A DNA stretch of 64,000 nucleotides, taken from assembly GCA_042408445.1 (NCBI GenBank), contig JBHORC010000024.1, positions 90,045 to 154,044 on the forward strand, read 5' to 3'. Position numbers and translations under genes: made by a program. Source of the stretch: CF-46 sp042408445. Lineage in GTDB: Bacteria > Chloroflexota > Limnocylindria > Limnocylindrales > CSP1-4. Below, piece after piece: positions 42,683 to 50,715 of this stretch (its first letter is position 1; each line of letters begins with the position of its first letter). Below the pieces are notes generated by a model. It was not told the origin of the DNA. It searched no databases and saw nothing but the letters and a program-made list of their open reading frames with translations.

Positions 42683-44233
42683 GTGACCGGCCCGGTCGTC
42701 GTCGCCTACGACGTCGGCACGAGCGGCGTGAAGGCCGTCGTCGTCGACGCCCGTGGCCGCGTCCTCGCGTCGCGGGTCGAGTCCTACGGTCTCGTGACCC
42801 CACGGCCGACCTGGGTCGAGCAGGACCTCGAGACGATGATGGCGGCGCTCGGCGTGGCGAGTCGCGGGGTGATCGAGGCGCTCGGGCTCGATCCCGCGAC
42901 CGTCGCCGGCGTGGGAATCACCGCCCAGATGTTCTCGATCGTCCCGGTCGACCAGGACGGTCGTCCGCTCCGCCGGATGCTGAGCTGGCTCGACCAGCGG
43001 ACGGAGGCCGAGGCGGCCCAGCTCCAGGAGCGGGCGGGACCGGACCGCGGCTACCAGACGTTCGATGCGGTCCTGACCGCCAAGGACATCGTCCCGAAGA
43101 TCGGCTGGCTGCGGGCCAACGACGACGATCCCCGAACCGCGTGGTATCTCGACTGCAAGGAAGCGGTCGTGGCCTCGCTCACCGGTGCCGTCGTCACGGA
43201 TCCGTGCGGCGCCTCCGCCTACCGGCTTGTCGATCCCGCGACCGGCGAGTGGGACGACGCGGCGTGCGACCTTGCCGGCATTCCGCCGGAACGGCTCCCG
43301 CCGATCCAGGCTGCAACGGCAACCGCAGGCCGGCTAACGTCCGCTGCGGCGACGTTGACCGGTCTCGCGGCGGGCACGCCGGTCGTGGTCGGGGCGGGGG
43401 ACGTGCCCGCGGGCCAGATCGGCGCCGGCGCGGGCGGTGACGGTGACACGCATCTCTCCCTTGGGACGGCCGCCTACTTCGGGATCACCACGAAGCGCCA
43501 CCTGCCCGACCCCGAGCGGCAGCTCGGACCGTTGCGACATGTCCTGCCCGGACGCTGGATCGTCTGGCTCGAGACCGCGACCGGCGGCGGAGCGCTCGCG
43601 TGGTTCAGCCGCCAGCTCTCCGGCTTCGCCCTCGACGATCGGCCCGCGTTCGCGGACCACGATGCGATGGATCGCGCGGCCGGCCGCGTCGGTGCCGAGA
43701 TGGACGGCCTGCTCTTCGCCCCGTGGCTGACCGGCGAGCGCGTCCCGTTGTTCGACGATGCGGTCCGCGGCGCCTTCATCGGCCTCGCGCTCCATCACGG
43801 CGCGGCTCATCTCGCGCGTGCGGTGATGGAGGGCGTCGCCGCACAGATCGCGACGGCGTTGGAGTACGGCGTTGCCTTCGGGATCGAGCCCGGAACGATC
43901 CGCGCGGTGGGCGGCGGCGGGATCGGCGCAGCCTGGACCGGGATCATCGCGGACACCCTCGGCCGGCCGCTGGAGATCGTCGCCGAGCCGCAGGATGCAG
44001 CGGCCCGCGGCGCGGCGGCATGCGCGCTCGCGGGCACCGGCCTCGCGGCGGACGTCGAGTCTGCGGTCCCAGCCGTCGTCGAACGGAGGGTCGAGCCGGA
44101 CCCGGACGGCGCCCGCGAGGCGAGGGCTCGGCTCGCGCGGTTCCGGAGGCTCCATCCCGTGCTCGGCCTGATCGCCCAGGGGACCACTCCGGCGCCGACC
44201 GGCCGCGGGCTCGCGGATCCGGTGCTGGCATGA
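42683..44233 (+). CDS. FGGY-family carbohydrate kinase (second copy)
   Basis: A 516-residue kinase starting at a GTG 1 nt after the aminotransferase stop. Phosphate-1 loop AYDVGTSGVKAVVV, central GITAQMFSIVPVD and SWLDQRT, GAGDVPAGQIGAGA, and the C-terminal AVGGGGIGAAWTGIIAD are standard xylulokinase-fold elements. Its stop overlaps the start of the RuBisCO-like gene, so the products probably act in sequence: the kinase makes the 4-phosphate or equivalent that the RuBisCO-like protein then cleaves or decarboxylates. Exact substrate unknown; it is only distantly like the kinase at 37394. Confidence 0.88.
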   Translation: MTGPVVVAYDVGTSGVKAVVVDARGRVLASRVESYGLVTPRPTWVEQDLETMMAALGVASRGVIEALGLDPATVAGVGITAQMFSIVPVDQDGRPLRRMLSWLDQRTEAEAAQLQERAGPDRGYQTFDAVLTAKDIVPKIGWLRANDDDPRTAWYLDCKEAVVASLTGAVVTDPCGASAYRLVDPATGEWDDAACDLAGIPPERLPPIQAATATAGRLTSAAATLTGLAAGTPVVVGAGDVPAGQIGAGAGGDGDTHLSLGTAAYFGITTKRHLPDPERQLGPLRHVLPGRWIVWLETATGGGALAWFSRQLSGFALDDRPAFADHDAMDRAAGRVGAEMDGLLFAPWLTGERVPLFDDAVRGAFIGLALHHGAAHLARAVMEGVAAQIATALEYGVAFGIEPGTIRAVGGGGIGAAWTGIIADTLGRPLEIVAEPQDAAARGAAACALAGTGLAADVESAVPAVVERRVEPDPDGAREARARLARFRRLHPVLGLIAQGTTPAPTGRGLADPVLA

Positions 44234-45498
44234 CCACGATCGGGGATGTCGCACCGGCTCCCCGCGCCGGTTCCTCATTGGCTGCACCCACGCCGGGTCC
44301 CGAGCCGCGCCTCGACGTCGTCGTGACGTACCTCGCCGCGCTGCCACGCGACGAGGCCGACGCGCGGCGCGCCGCCGATGCCTTCGCCCTCGGTCAGAGT
44401 CTTGGCACCTGGAAGCCGGTGCCCGGCATCACGGACGCGATGCGACAGGCACACGGCGCGCGCGTCGTCGACCTGCGCCGCGGCCGCGACGGGGAGTCCG
44501 TCGCCGGGGCGATCGCGACGGATCGCTGGGTCCTGACCGTCGCGTTCCCGCTCGTGAACCTCGGCGACTCCCTCGCGATGGTCCTGACGACCGCGATCGG
44601 CAACGACCCGTCGACCTCGATCGCGATGCGCCTCGTCGACCTTGACGTTCCCGCCGCATTTGCCCGGCTGTTTCCCGGACCGCGGTTCGGCGTCCGCGGC
44701 TGGCGCGACGCGACGGATGTCACCGGTCGGCCCCTCCTGCTGAACATGATCAAGCCCTGCACCGGCTTCCCACCCGAGGTGGGGGCCGGGTTCGCGACAG
44801 AGAGCGCCCGCGGTGGGGTCGACCTCATCAAGGACGACGAGCTGCTCGCCGATCCGTCGTTCAGCCGCGTCTCCGAGCGAACGCGCGCCTACGTTGCCGC
44901 CATCGACGCAGCCGCCGCCGAGACGGGCCGACGCACGCGGTACGTGGCGCATGTGACCAGCCGGCCGAGCCGGCTCCTCGCGGTTGCGCGAACCGCCGTC
45001 GACAACGGCGCGGCCGGCGTGATGGTCACGCCACTCACGCTCGGTCTCGACGCGCTCGCCGAGCTCGCCGACGGCGTCGACGTGCCGATCCTCGCCCACG
45101 TGGCCGGCGTCGAGACGTTCACGGGCGCCGCGGACGCCGGCATCGGGCATGGCGCGCTCGCGACGCTGCTCCGCCTCGCCGGTGCGGACGCGGTGCTCAC
45201 GAGCTCTCCGCATGCGCCGCGGCCGCTCGCCGAGGCCGCCTATCGCGCGACCCTCGACGCGCTGCGGGCGCCGCTCGCGGGCGACACGGTGACGGCGGCG
45301 ATGCCGATGATCGGCGGCGGGATTGCCGCCGAGCATGTCCGCGCGATCGTGGACGCGGCCGGCGTCGACGTGATCATTGCCGCCGGCGGCTCCATCCAGG
45401 GCCATCCCGACGGACCGGCGGCCGGCGGTCAGGCGATGCAGGCCGCGATCCGGGCGGCGGTCGCGGCTCGACTGGCGCAACGGTCCTCGGCGCCGTGA
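44230..45498 (+). CDS. RuBisCO-like protein (type IV), probable sugar-acid-phosphate decarboxylase
   Basis: A 422-residue homologue of the RuBisCO large chain. The N-terminal domain keeps SLGTWKPVPG. Catalytic-region residues are K175 in MIKP and the carbamate/metal cluster K201-D202-D203-E204 in GGVDLIKDDE. H290 and H307 follow, then the phosphate loops IGGGIAAEH and AAGGSIQGHPDG. Loop 6 has no Lys equivalent to K334, so CO2 fixation is unlikely. Such RLPs in apionate catabolism decarboxylate or cleave 3-oxo-isoapionate 4-phosphate (OiaX, OiaT; known from the literature). The following TIM-like and RpiB-like genes favour a decarboxylase making a tetrulose phosphate. The assignment is inferred. 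Confidence 0.85.
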   Translation: MTTIGDVAPAPRAGSSLAAPTPGPEPRLDVVVTYLAALPRDEADARRAADAFALGQSLGTWKPVPGITDAMRQAHGARVVDLRRGRDGESVAGAIATDRWVLTVAFPLVNLGDSLAMVLTTAIGNDPSTSIAMRLVDLDVPAAFARLFPGPRFGVRGWRDATDVTGRPLLLNMIKPCTGFPPEVGAGFATESARGGVDLIKDDELLADPSFSRVSERTRAYVAAIDAAAAETGRRTRYVAHVTSRPSRLLAVARTAVDNGAAGVMVTPLTLGLDALAELADGVDVPILAHVAGVETFTGAADAGIGHGALATLLRLAGADAVLTSSPHAPRPLAEAAYRATLDALRAPLAGDTVTAAMPMIGGGIAAEHVRAIVDAAGVDVIIAAGGSIQGHPDGPAAGGQAMQAAIRAAVAARLAQRSSAP

Positions 45499-45511
45499 GC
45501 GGACCGCACGC

Positions 45512-46300
45512 ATGAGCCGTCCACTGATCGGCACGAGCTGGAAGATGAACCTCACCTCGACCGAGGCGAGGGACTGGTTCGCGCTCGCCCGGCCGCTCCT
45601 CGAGCCGCTGTCAGCCGAACGCGACCTGTTCGTGCTGCCACCCTTCCCGTCGATCTGGGTCGCCCGAGACGCGCTCCTGGGCTCGACGATCGGCTGGGGC
45701 GGCCAGGACATCCACCCCGACGACCGCGGTGCCCACACCGGCGACGTCTCGGGGCCGATGCTCGTGGACCTCGGCTGCCGCTACGCGGAGATCGGCCATT
45801 CGGAGCGGCGGCGCGACCACGCCGAGACGGACGCCATCGTCGGCGGGAAGGTCCGGGCGGCGCTTCGCTGGAACCTCGTCCCGATCGTGTGTCTCGGTGA
45901 GCGAGTCCGGGACTCCGTCTCCGCCGCGTGGCAGGTGATCCGGCGTCAGCTGGAAGGCGCCTTTGGCAGCCTCCCGCCGACCGAGCTCGACCGCCTCGTC
46001 GTCGCGTACGAGCCGGTCTGGGCGATCGGGGAGGGAGCGGCGGCCGCCGACCCGGAGCACGTGGGCGCGATCCACGTCGCGATCGATCGCTGGCTCGCCG
46101 AGCGGGGCGCCACGACCCGCCGCGTCCTGTACGGCGGGAGCGTCGACGAGTCGAACGCCGAGACGCTCCTCGGCTGCGACGGCGTCAGCGGCCTGTTCGT
46201 CGGCCGGGCGGCGTTGGACCCCGAGCGGTTTGCGCGGATCGCCGCCACGCCGATCCCTGTCCGCCATCGCGATGACCAACCCCTCGAGAGGAGTGCCTGA
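45512..46300 (+). CDS. TIM-family isomerase, probable tetrulose-phosphate isomerase (LerI/EryH-like)
   Basis: A 262-residue triosephosphate-isomerase-fold enzyme. Catalytic K11, H96 (EIGHSERR) and E167 (AYEPVWAIGEG) are intact. The N-terminal motif reads GTSWKMN, with Ser where normal TpiA has Asn (GNWKMN). As I recall, this GTSWKMN form occurs in EryH/LerI enzymes that interconvert L-erythrulose 1-phosphate and D-erythrulose 4-phosphate. It lies 13 nt after the RuBisCO-like gene and directly before an RpiB homologue, the same pairing as in erythritol and apionate loci. It is therefore unlikely to be the glycolytic TpiA. Confidence 0.87.
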   Translation: MSRPLIGTSWKMNLTSTEARDWFALARPLLEPLSAERDLFVLPPFPSIWVARDALLGSTIGWGGQDIHPDDRGAHTGDVSGPMLVDLGCRYAEIGHSERRRDHAETDAIVGGKVRAALRWNLVPIVCLGERVRDSVSAAWQVIRRQLEGAFGSLPPTELDRLVVAYEPVWAIGEGAAAADPEHVGAIHVAIDRWLAERGATTRRVLYGGSVDESNAETLLGCDGVSGLFVGRAALDPERFARIAATPIPVRHRDDQPLERSA

Positions 46301-46301
46301 C

Positions 46302-46811
46302 ATGCCGCCCGACCGACCGATCCTCATCGGCGCCGACGACGCCGGGCTGGGGCTGCTGGACGTGATCGCTCTCGACCTCGCCGACCGCGGGATCGCGATC
46401 GAGATCGTTCGCCCGGACGATCTCGCGAACGGCACTGAGGCCGGCGACAACGGGAGGCACGACGGCGACGTCGACTACCCGGACGTCGCCGAGCGCGTCG
46501 CGTTCGCGATCCGGGACGGACACGCGGACCGCGGGATCCTCATCTGCGGCACCGGGATCGGCATGGCGATCACCGCGAACAAGGTTCCCGGTGTCCGGGC
46601 GGCGCAGGCCCACGACGTCTATTCGGCCGAGCGCGCCCGGAAGAGCAACAACGCCCAGATCCTGACGCTCGGCGCCCGGGTCATCGGCCCGGAGTCCGCG
46701 AAGACCGTCGTCCATGCCTGGCTGGCGTCGGAGTTCGCCGGCGGCGCCTCCACCCGCAAGGTCGACAAGATCGACGAGCTGGAGCGGCGTCTCGCGACCA
46801 GCGGGAGCTGA
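46302..46811 (+). CDS. rpiB: RpiB-family isomerase, probable D-erythrulose-4-phosphate isomerase
   Basis: A 169-residue RpiB/LacAB fold protein. The active-site Cys lies in ILICGTGIGMAITANKVPGVRAA (C82), with H104 in AHDVYSAERA and the SNNAQILTLGARVIG phosphate region. GAGGAG precedes the ATG. Within tetritol and apionate pathways the RpiB2/DerI paralogue converts D-erythrulose 4-phosphate to D-erythrose 4-phosphate. Its place right after the TIM-like gene supports this over plain ribose-5-phosphate isomerisation, but the family is promiscuous. Last gene of the GntR operon. Confidence 0.88.
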   Translation: MPPDRPILIGADDAGLGLLDVIALDLADRGIAIEIVRPDDLANGTEAGDNGRHDGDVDYPDVAERVAFAIRDGHADRGILICGTGIGMAITANKVPGVRAAQAHDVYSAERARKSNNAQILTLGARVIGPESAKTVVHAWLASEFAGGASTRKVDKIDELERRLATSGS

Positions 46812-46825
46812 CGGCTCATCGGCCG

Positions 46826-46850
46826 GCGGGACCGGCGCACGCGGTCCCGC
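46826..46850. terminator. Bidirectional terminator between convergent operons
   Basis: A perfect 9-bp stem (46826-46834 with 46842-46850) and 7-nt loop lie in the 62-bp gap between the RpiB stop and the opposing HAD phosphatase stop. No T run. Confidence 0.6.
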
Positions 46851-46873
46851 CCCTCGCGAGCGGTGGGTGGCGT

Positions 46874-47668
46874 TCAGGCGGGCTGACCGGACTCCAGGAT
46901 CCCCGCCCGCGGCCCCGGTGGTTGCTCCCAGATCGGCTCCTCGGTTCCAGGTGGCCAGGCCTCCGGTCCGCAGATGAACGGCCGCGGCTCGGGCGGCGGG
47001 ACGCCGCGTGCCAGGAGGTCGCTGATCGCCGCCTGGATGTCCGCGAACGTGTCCCAGGCCAGGAACGGCCAGCCCTGATGCCGGCACAGCTCGGCCAGGT
47101 GGTCCTTCGCGAACACGGTGTCCGCGTGATTCGCGGCATACAGGTCGCTGAAGCCGTCGCCCACAAAGACGACGTGCGCGCCCCCGCGCTGGTGGACGAG
47201 GATCCGCTCCCGCTTGCATGTCCCGCACACCCGACACACCGGGTGGCCGGCCGGAAAGTCGATCGCGACGGCGCCTGGCGGGAATGAGGTCCTGGCCGTG
47301 AAGACCGGCACGTCCGCCAGGCCGATCCGGGCGAGCGACGGTGCCACGAAGAACCCGAAGCCGTCGCTGACGACCTCGATCGGGATGGCGCGCTCGCGGA
47401 GGAACTCGACGAAGGGCACGAAGTGAGGATCGAGCGCCTGGTCGTCGCCGATCGCTGCGATCTGCCCGGTATCGCCGTGGAGGAGCGCCGCCTGCCGGGT
47501 CAGCAGCGTCCGCGACCCGATGTCACCGCGGAGGTATGCCGTCTCGAGCGGTGCCCAGGCGGTCCGGTCGGCGTGGCGCCACATGACCTCGTCGCTGACG
47601 TCGGAGCGGGCGATCGTCCCGTCGTAGTCGATCAGGACGACGAGCGGCACGCCGCCCGGCTCGGTCAC
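46874..47668 (-). CDS. HAD-superfamily phosphatase (MtnX-like)
   Basis: A 264-residue HAD enzyme. Motif I is LIDYDGTIARSD (nucleophile D14, acid D16), motif II lies in VVSDGFG, and VFVGDGFSDLYAA provides motifs III/IV. A CRVCGTCK cluster in the cap region is typical of MtnX/SerB-like phosphatases. The GTG start overlaps the stop of the glycerophosphodiesterase gene (GTGA). With that neighbour and the ABC ATPase it could finish degradation of a phosphodiester: the diesterase releases a phosphomonoester and the HAD enzyme removes the phosphate. Substrate not provable here. Confidence 0.85.
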   Translation of the reverse strand: MTEPGGVPLVVLIDYDGTIARSDVSDEVMWRHADRTAWAPLETAYLRGDIGSRTLLTRQAALLHGDTGQIAAIGDDQALDPHFVPFVEFLRERAIPIEVVSDGFGFFVAPSLARIGLADVPVFTARTSFPPGAVAIDFPAGHPVCRVCGTCKRERILVHQRGGAHVVFVGDGFSDLYAANHADTVFAKDHLAELCRHQGWPFLAWDTFADIQAAISDLLARGVPPPEPRPFICGPEAWPPGTEEPIWEQPPGPRAGILESGQPA

Positions 47669-48477
47669 GCGGGATGGGCGGTCGCGGCCGCCCCGCTCGA
47701 TCCGACGAGGTCGAGCCCGGTCCGGAGCAGCTGCACGTCGTCGCCGATGATCCCGTCCGCTCCCACCGCCACCGAGTGGGCGATTGCCTCCTGGCTGTCG
47801 ACGGGCCACGCCCAAACCGCGACCTCGGCGTCGTGGAGCGTGTCGACGACGTCCCTCGTCAGGTCCTCCCAGCGGTGCTGGAGGACGGTCGCGCCGAGGG
47901 CGCGTGCCTGCGCGACGGCGGTGGCCGGATCGGACGGGCCCGCGTCCGGGAGGCGCTCGGGTGCGAGGAGAATCGGGCCGACGACCCGCGTCGCCGCCAT
48001 CAGGGCCACGTGGTCGAACGACGAGATGAACATCCGGTCGAGGAGGCCGCGATCCCGCAGGAGGCGAGCCACCGCGACGGCCGTCTCCGGGGCATCGGGC
48101 GCGGTCCCCTTGATCTCGATGCAGAGGGGGATCGCCGCCGCCTCGGCGAGATCGATCGCCTCCTCGAGGGTCGGCAGGCGGACGCCTCCGAACGCCGGGT
48201 CGAACCACGAGCCCGCGTCCAGGTTCCGGACCTCGTCCCATGTCCGTTCGGCGATCCGGCCCGTGCCGCTCGTCGTCCGGTCCAGGGTGAGGTCGTGGAG
48301 CATGACGAGCCGGCCGTCCCGGGTCCGCTGGACGTCGCACTCGATCGCCTCGCAGCCCAGCTCGATCGCGACGCGATACGCCTCGATCGTCTGCTCCGGT
48401 CGGGTCGCCCGCTGTCCCCGGTGGGCGACGACCAATGGCACCGGCCGGCGCCAGGGGTTGGTCGCGGGAGGGGTCAT
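47665..48477 (-). CDS. ugpQ: Glycerophosphodiester phosphodiesterase (UgpQ-like)
   Basis: A 270-residue GDPD-family TIM barrel without signal peptide, so cytoplasmic like UgpQ. Catalytic landmarks: VVAHRGQRATRPEQT (His and Arg of HRG), AIECDVQRTRDGRLVMLHD (metal Glu/Asp and second His), and PLCIEIKG. It would split glycerophosphodiesters into glycerol phosphate and an alcohol. Start ATG overlaps the ABC ATPase stop (ATGA). The HRG-then-ECD spacing is normal; no domain is missing. Confidence 0.9.
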   Translation of the reverse strand: MTPPATNPWRRPVPLVVAHRGQRATRPEQTIEAYRVAIELGCEAIECDVQRTRDGRLVMLHDLTLDRTTSGTGRIAERTWDEVRNLDAGSWFDPAFGGVRLPTLEEAIDLAEAAAIPLCIEIKGTAPDAPETAVAVARLLRDRGLLDRMFISSFDHVALMAATRVVGPILLAPERLPDAGPSDPATAVAQARALGATVLQHRWEDLTRDVVDTLHDAEVAVWAWPVDSQEAIAHSVAVGADGIIGDDVQLLRTGLDLVGSSGAAATAHPA

Positions 48478-49571
48478 CCCGCGACGAGTTCGACCGGCGC
48501 TGCCGAAGCGGGGATCAGCCGGCAGCCGCCCGGCTCGAACGAGATGGCGACCCGGTCGTCGAGAGCGAACCGCACGTCCGAGGTGGCCTCGCCCGCGAGA
48601 TCCGCGAGCAGCGTCTCGTCACCGACGCGGATCGTGAGCCGCGTGACCGCGCCCAGGAACGTCCGCTCGACGACCGTGCCTTCCCACGAGCTGCCGCCGA
48701 CGCCGTTGCTGCCGGCCGGCGTCACGCTGATCCGCTCCGGCCGGACGATCATCACCGCGGCGCTGCCATCGGGCAGGGGAGAGGCCGCAACGACGGGAAC
48801 CGCGATCCCACGCCATTCGACCGTCGAGCCGCCCGCCAGGACGCGGACCGGCAGGCGGTTCGAGGTCCCGACGAAGCGGGCCACGTACTCGTTCGCGGGC
48901 GCGGTGTAGATCTCCTCGGGGACGCCGAGCTGCTCGATCCGGCCGTCGCGCATCACCGCCACGCGGTCCGAGATCGAGAGCGCCTCCTCCTGGTCGTGGG
49001 TGATGTACATCGTCGCGATCCCGAGGCTCCGCTGGATCCGTCGGATCTCGAGGCGGAGCGTCAGACGGACCGCGGCGTCGAGGGCGGACAGCGGTTCGTC
49101 GAGGAGGAGCACGCCCGGCTCGATCGCGAGCGCGCGGGCGAGCGCCACGCGCTGCTGCTGACCGCCGGACAGCTGGTGGGGATAGCGTCCCGCGGCGTCG
49201 CCGATCTCGATGAGGTCGACGAGCTCGGCGACCTTGCGCTTGATCGCGTCGGCCGGTCGTCGCCGGACCACGAGGCCGTAGCCGATGTTGTCCGCGGCGG
49301 TCATGTTCGGGAAGAGCGCGTAGGACTGGAACACGACGCCCATGCCCCGCCGGTTCGCCGGCTCGTGGGTCACGTCGCGGCCCTCGAGCAGGATCCGGCC
49401 GCGGTCGGCGTCCTGCAGTCCGGCGACCATCCGGAGCGTCGTTGTCTTGCCACAGCCGCTCGGCCCGACGAGCGACACGAGCTCGCCTCGGTCGATCTCG
49501 AGATCCAGGCTGTCGACCGCGACGACGCGTCCGAACGTCTTCCGCAGCTCGTGGAGTTCGAGTTGGCTCAC
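48474..49571 (-). CDS. ABC transporter ATPase (MalK/PotA-class, TOBE domain)
   Basis: A 365-residue ATPase. Walker A GPSGCGKTTT, signature LSGGQQQRVALARAL, Walker B VLLLDEPLSALD, switch ITHDQEEAL. A C-terminal TOBE domain follows (VMIVRPERISV and FLGAVTRLTI). Chosen start is a GTG at 49571 with AGAGGGG upstream; an in-frame start 25 codons earlier overlaps the divergent promoter. It is the only ATPase near the binding protein and permeases encoded rightward from 50716, so it probably powers them although divergently transcribed. Substrate class suggested by neighbours: phosphodiesters or phosphonates. Confidence 0.9.
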   Translation of the reverse strand: MSQLELHELRKTFGRVVAVDSLDLEIDRGELVSLVGPSGCGKTTTLRMVAGLQDADRGRILLEGRDVTHEPANRRGMGVVFQSYALFPNMTAADNIGYGLVVRRRPADAIKRKVAELVDLIEIGDAAGRYPHQLSGGQQQRVALARALAIEPGVLLLDEPLSALDAAVRLTLRLEIRRIQRSLGIATMYITHDQEEALSISDRVAVMRDGRIEQLGVPEEIYTAPANEYVARFVGTSNRLPVRVLAGGSTVEWRGIAVPVVAASPLPDGSAAVMIVRPERISVTPAGSNGVGGSSWEGTVVERTFLGAVTRLTIRVGDETLLADLAGEATSDVRFALDDRVAISFEPGGCRLIPASAAPVELVAG

Positions 49572-49639
49572 GACGCGCCCCTCTGTCCTGTCGGCGTTGA
49601 GGTTGACGGATTTCCGCGCTGCAGGCTGGCCTTGCGACC

Positions 49640-49700
49640 TTGACACCGGCTGTAGTGTGTCCTAGGTCGGACGTTATACCTCATATGTCTTTGGTGTCCA
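49640..49700. promoter_or_regulatory. Overlapping divergent promoters between ABC ATPase and gntR
   Basis: Rightward: TTGACA (49640-49645), 17 bp, TAGGTC (49663-49668). Leftward: TGGACA (49700-49695), 16 bp, TATAAC (49678-49673). The -10 boxes interleave around GTCC-TAGGTC-GGAC, an imperfect dyad that could be a GntR operator controlling both directions. Confidence 0.5.
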
Positions 49701-49727
49701 GAGGCAACCCGTCGCACGAGGGTACCG

Positions 49728-50534
49728 TTGCCCGTGACCGTCATCGGCCAGACGAAGCTTGCCTCGCGGGTTCGCGAAGAAGTTCGCGACCAGATCCGCG
49801 ACGGACGGCTCTCCGACGGCGTCCAGCTCCCGGCCGAGGTGGAGCTGGCGACGACGCTCGGGGTGAGCCGCACTACGGTCCGCGAGGCGCTCCTGCAGCT
49901 CGAGCAGGAAGGGCTGCTGATCCGCCGGCATGGCCACGGCACGTTCGTCCGCTCGAGCGCGGTCCTGCGTGGCAGCCTGAACTCGAACCTCAGCGCGACC
50001 GAGGTGATCCGGTCCCACGGCATGGAGCCCGGCACGAGCCACGCCCGCGTCGATCGCGTCGCCGCGCCGCCTGGGGTTGCGGAGCAGCTCCGCCTGGCGC
50101 CCGGAGCGGACGTGATCCACCTCGAGCGGGTCCGGACGGCCGACGGACGCCCGGTGATCTTCACGGTCGACATGATGCCGGCGTCCCTGTTCGAGGACGC
50201 GGCTGTTGATCCGCAGATCCTGCTGGACCCCGGTCTGTCGCTCTACCGGCTCTACGCCGAGCGCCTGCATCGGTCGATCACGGACGGGCAGGCGACCATC
50301 CGGCTCACCCGTGCCGACGAGCGCGTTGCCGATTGTCTGGCCGTGCCGGCGGGCAGCCCGATCCTGCGGCTCGAGCAGCTGGACGCCACTGCCGAGGGCG
50401 ACCCGATCCTCTTCTCGATCGAGTCGTACATCGCCGACACCTTCGAATTCAGCGTGCATCGCCGCGGGCCGGCCCTCGACGCCGTGCCGGCTCGGGCCAG
50501 CCCGGCGCGCCACGTGCCGTCGTCATCGGCATGA
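49728..50534 (+). CDS. GntR-family transcriptional regulator (UTRA, second copy)
   Basis: A 268-residue regulator with a winged helix (LSDGVQLPAEVELATTLGVSR, TTVREALLQLEQEGLL, HGHGTFVR) and a UTRA ligand domain from about 85 to 245. The start is a TTG at 49728 with GAGGG 5 nt before; a GTG two codons later is possible. It lies between the divergent ATPase gene and the binding-protein gene, so it probably controls the whole transporter and phosphodiesterase unit. It differs clearly from the GntR at 40769 and has no copy of that operator. Confidence 0.88.
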   Translation: MPVTVIGQTKLASRVREEVRDQIRDGRLSDGVQLPAEVELATTLGVSRTTVREALLQLEQEGLLIRRHGHGTFVRSSAVLRGSLNSNLSATEVIRSHGMEPGTSHARVDRVAAPPGVAEQLRLAPGADVIHLERVRTADGRPVIFTVDMMPASLFEDAAVDPQILLDPGLSLYRLYAERLHRSITDGQATIRLTRADERVADCLAVPAGSPILRLEQLDATAEGDPILFSIESYIADTFEFSVHRRGPALDAVPARASPARHVPSSSA

Positions 50535-50715
50535 GGTGGCCGCGAGGCGTCGATCAGTCGGCCCATCGAGCGCCGCGCCGGATGCCAGGAGCCCGGCCGG
50601 AAGAACCGTCGTTCATGCGACGGACACGATCCGCGAACGACCCGTTGTGATGCTCGATCAGACGATCACCAGGAGCACTGCCGGCCCGGATGGCGGCAAG
50701 CGTGGAGGAGGACGA

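Noticed and set aside
44230..45498. RuBisCO homologue as a true carboxylase
   Set aside because: The loop-6 Lys needed for CO2 fixation is missing and there is no phosphoribulokinase or small subunit nearby.
45512..46300. Housekeeping triosephosphate isomerase
   Set aside because: The GTSWKMN variant and its position between RLP and RpiB favour a tetrulose-phosphate isomerase; no gapA-pgk neighbours are present.
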